Origin: Acidobacterium sp.
GTDB lineage: Bacteria > Acidobacteriota > Terriglobia > Terriglobales > Acidobacteriaceae
Direction: 5' to 3'
NCBI GenBank assembly: GCA_003152595.1
Contig: PMAM01000046.1
Location: 43,983-51,909 of the forward strand
Length of the DNA: 7,927 nucleotides
Of the stretch, positions 6,348 through 7,927 are shown piece after piece (position 1 is the stretch's first letter; each line of letters begins with the position of its first letter). A model generated the notes under the pieces. It was not told the origin of the DNA, did no database searches, and saw nothing but the letters and a program-made list of their open reading frames with translations. Position numbers and translations under genes: made by a program.

Positions 6348-6368
6348 CTCCCCGGCAGAGCCGGGGGG
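6348..6368. repeat. Hairpin with AGA loop, copy 2
   Basis: CTCCCCGGC (6348-6356) pairs with GCCGGGGGG (6360-6368) around an AGA loop, nine pairs including one T-G. It has the same CCGGCAGAGCCGG core as the hairpin at 6180-6198, with changed outer bases that still pair. It lies about 150 bases from that copy. Confidence 0.72.
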
Positions 6369-6633
6369 CCTCCCATGGTTAGCTGGTGTCCTGTCGCAGA
6401 AAAAACGTTTTCCCGAAGAGTCCGGGCCGAAACCGAATTGCGAGCCGACTTCGCCCGCACGCCACCAATCTATGGACTGCGGCGCGCTGACGAACTCTCT
6501 GCGACAGTCCGCTGGTTCTCACGCTCACACTCCAGGCCCCGGCCAGGTTCACCCCACAGCAAGAAGCTGAATCCTTTACTCTCCGACTTTCAAAGGTTTA
6601 GTCTCCGTCGCTCAACCGAAAGTACCCACCCGA

Positions 6634-6649
6634 GTTCCCTTTTGGGAAC
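6634..6649 (-). terminator. Small hairpin downstream of hemD, possible weak terminator
   Basis: GTTCCC and GGGAAC pair around a four-base loop, about 57 bases past the hemD stop. No T run follows on the minus strand, so intrinsic termination would be inefficient. I see no better terminator for the hemC-hemD transcript in the window. Confidence 0.25.
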
Positions 6650-6705
6650 ACTCCCAAACCAAACTCCCTTCGCTGACTCCGGTGTTCGCCGCATTTTCCT
6701 TTGGC

Positions 6706-7488
6706 TCAAGGCGCAAACGCCCTTACCACCGCCTTCACCAGCCCACCCAGATCATGCGGATCCGCCTCCGCCGCCGCCTCCCACCCATTCTCCCGGAGCG
6801 TCTGGCTCGTGATCGGCCCAATCGACACCGCCAGCATCGTCTTCGGCGATTCAACACCCGCCGCGTGAATCAGGGCCAGAAAATTCGTTACCGTCGAAGA
6901 GCTCGTAAACGTCGCCGCATCCGGAACTTGCCCCCCCGCTCCAAAAAGTGTGCGCACCGCCGTTACAGATTCCTCCGCAATCACCGTCCGGTAGGCATTC
7001 ACCACGTCCACCGTCGCCCCACGCGCACGCAGCGCATCAGGAATCACATCCCGCGCCACCGCCGCGCGAACCAGCAGGACGCGCTCCCCACCCACCCGCT
7101 CGCCCAGAGCCTCGACCAGCGACTCCGCCACATACTCCGCCGGCGTCACCGCAATCTGCAGCCCCTGGTCCCCAAGCGCTTTCGCTGTTGCGGATCCCAC
7201 GGCCGCAACCCTCATATGCCTAAGCGCGTCCGCCCCGACCCCCAGCGCCTGCATCCGTTCACCCAGCGCCTGCGCGCCGTTCGCGCTGGTCACAACCAGC
7301 CACTGATACTGCGACAAATTCGCCAGCGCCGCGTCCAGTTCGGCATACGACTCCGGCGGCACAATCGAAAGTGCCGGAATCTCGACAACCTCCGCCCCCA
7401 GCGCCCTCAGCTTCTCCGACAGCTGCCCCGCCTGGTGCCGCGCCCGCGTTACCAGGATTCTGCGCCCGACAAGCGGAAGCTCGCTCAC
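6706..7488 (-). CDS. hemD: Uroporphyrinogen-III synthase
   Basis: HemD closes and inverts ring D of hydroxymethylbilane to give uroporphyrinogen III, the branch point to heme, cobalamin and siroheme, in the cytoplasm. The protein has 260 residues, normal for the family. Seen: VGRRILVTRA (7-16) at the start of domain 1; VTSANGAQAL (66-75); VAAVGSATAKAL (94-105) at the hinge side; RVLLVRA (136-142); TFTSSSTVTNF (193-203); and SIGPITSQTL (222-231). All sit in the order expected for the two-domain fold. The frame stays open further upstream, but that part lies antisense-free within hemC in another frame and is Gly/Arg-rich noise. The GTG at 7488 is chosen because it overlaps the hemC stop as GTGA, has GGAG four bases upstream (7496-7493), and places the first strand correctly. 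Coupled translation with hemC is likely. The stop is followed by the hairpin-rich spacer. Confidence 0.94.
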   Translation of the reverse strand: MSELPLVGRRILVTRARHQAGQLSEKLRALGAEVVEIPALSIVPPESYAELDAALANLSQYQWLVVTSANGAQALGERMQALGVGADALRHMRVAAVGSATAKALGDQGLQIAVTPAEYVAESLVEALGERVGGERVLLVRAAVARDVIPDALRARGATVDVVNAYRTVIAEESVTAVRTLFGAGGQVPDAATFTSSSTVTNFLALIHAAGVESPKTMLAVSIGPITSQTLRENGWEAAAEADPHDLGGLVKAVVRAFAP

Positions 7489-7927
7489 GCTGCTCCGACG
7501 GGTTCCGGCCCCGGCTTTTCCGGGGCGCCCAGCGCGAGCAGCCGCTGCGCTCCCTGGCTCAGCAACTCCTCTGCGACCTTGCGCCCCAACGCTGCGGGCA
7601 ACAAATCCACCTGCCGATCGAGCACCACCCGCAGCACCTCGGACCCGTCCGGCGCCGCCACCGCCGCCACCACGCTGTATCCCGCGTCGCCGGCGAAGCA
7701 GTGAATCCCGATCGGCACCTGACAACCACCGCCCAAACCTGCCAGCGCCGCCCGCTCCGCCGTCACCGCATACCGCGTAGCCTTGTCGTCCAGAAACGCC
7801 AGCGCCGCCAGCGTCCGCTCATCCCCTGCACGCGCTTCGATCGCAAGCGCTCCCTGCCCGGCAGCCGGACACAGCACCAGCGGTGAAAAGCACTCCCGCC
7901 GATGCGCCGTCAGCCCCAGCCGCTCCA
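7485..7927 (-). CDS. hemC: Porphobilinogen deaminase (hydroxymethylbilane synthase), C-terminal part
   Basis: HemC joins four porphobilinogen units into hydroxymethylbilane, the substrate of the next gene, hemD. The frame is open from the right edge to the TGA at 7487-7485, so only about the last 147 codons are here and the catalytic N-terminal domains are outside. Seen: ERLGL at the very edge; CPAAGQGALAIEAR (codons starting near 7871), the conserved segment of the second domain; ERAALAGLGGGCQVPIG, containing the cysteine (codon 7724-7722) that carries the dipyrromethane cofactor; and a C-terminal helical domain ending in a Pro-rich tail. The gene overlaps hemD by four bases, the common hemC-hemD order. 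Upstream genes of this operon lie beyond the window. Confidence 0.95.
   Translation of the reverse strand, partial: ERLGLTAHRRECFSPLVLCPAAGQGALAIEARAGDERTLAALAFLDDKATRYAVTAERAALAGLGGGCQVPIGIHCFAGDAGYSVVAAVAAPDGSEVLRVVLDRQVDLLPAALGRKVAEELLSQGAQRLLALGAPEKPGPEPVGAA
7508..7526. promoter_or_regulatory. GC-rich hairpin at the hemC 3' end, ahead of the hemD start
   Basis: GCCCCGG (7508-7514) and CCGGGGC (7520-7526) form a perfect 7-bp stem with a five-base loop. In the minus-strand mRNA it lies about 20 bases before the hemD GTG and just before its GGAG. It encodes part of the Pro/Gly-rich HemC tail, so the pairing may be only a by-product of the codons. Confidence 0.35.

Larger units (their letters stand above)
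5870..6705. other. 836-bp non-coding region with a hairpin cluster
   Basis: No coding frame here is convincing. The stretch lies between two genes that converge (mrdA on plus, hemD on minus), so it should hold both 3' ends. From about 6023 to 6368 it contains at least six separate stem-loops, listed individually. From 6391 on it is plainer, with a 10-bp inverted repeat CTGTCGCAGA (6391-6400) and TCTGCGACAG (6498-6507), and a small GTTCCC/GGGAAC hairpin near 6640. I see no tRNA, transposase remnant or attachment site. Confidence 0.65.

Noticed and set aside
6023..6368. CRISPR array
   Set aside because: The repeated units are short hairpins with different stems and irregular spacing. There are no uniform repeats and spacers and no cas gene.
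6375..6812. 145-codon plus-strand frame in the spacer before hemD
   Set aside because: It runs about 100 bases antisense into hemD, has a Pro/Ser-rich low-complexity end, no recognisable domain and no ribosome binding site.
7489..7725. Upstream extension of hemD to a start at 7725
   Set aside because: This extra 79-codon segment is Gly/Arg-rich, overlaps the conserved HemC cofactor region in another frame and has no counterpart in HemD. The GTG at 7488 fits the family.

Overview
The window is GC-rich chromosomal bacterial DNA with dense gene packing. It most likely comes from the Acidobacteriota (Terriglobia-like). That placement is an inference, based on three things: the style of the PBP2 and HemC/HemD proteins, a LacI + MFS + URO-D-fold locus, and clusters of short GC-rich intergenic hairpins. 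No rRNA or marker gene is present to confirm it. I see no tRNA, rRNA, CRISPR array, transposase or phage gene.

Layout. (1) Positions 1-878, minus strand: the first 292 codons of a URO-D-fold protein (uroporphyrinogen decarboxylase / MtaA-like superfamily, but not HemE). It runs off the left edge. (2) 879-1346: an intergenic stretch holding its ribosome binding site, a possible promoter, and a strong intrinsic terminator for the next gene upstream. (3) 1347-2519, minus: an MFS transporter resembling sugar:proton symporters. (4) 2558-2592: a five-copy imperfect 7-bp tandem repeat between two genes. (5) 2602-3720, minus: a LacI-family regulator with an unusual N-terminal extension and a candidate operator just upstream of its start. 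(6) 3866-5869, plus: mrdA (PBP2), divergent from lacI, without mreC, mreD or rodA beside it. (7) 5870-6705: a long non-coding stretch filled with hairpins. (8) 6706-7927, minus: hemC (3' part) and hemD, overlapping by 4 nt, of the tetrapyrrole pathway.

The genes fall into three functional blocks. lacI, the MFS gene and the URO-D-fold gene lie in one direction. They look like a substrate-responsive uptake and conversion locus, with lacI and the MFS gene probably cotranscribed and the URO-D-fold gene probably having its own promoter after the terminator. mrdA encodes the transpeptidase of lateral cell-wall growth. hemC-hemD makes uroporphyrinogen III. Nothing suggests the heme genes and the URO-D-fold gene are functionally linked, despite the shared word in their names.

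I did not find a clearly new multi-gene system. The points most worth a second look are the URO-D-fold protein, with an altered His-x-Cys position inside a LacI/MFS locus, and the hairpin cluster at about 6023-6368, where two hairpin types recur with conserved loops and different stems.
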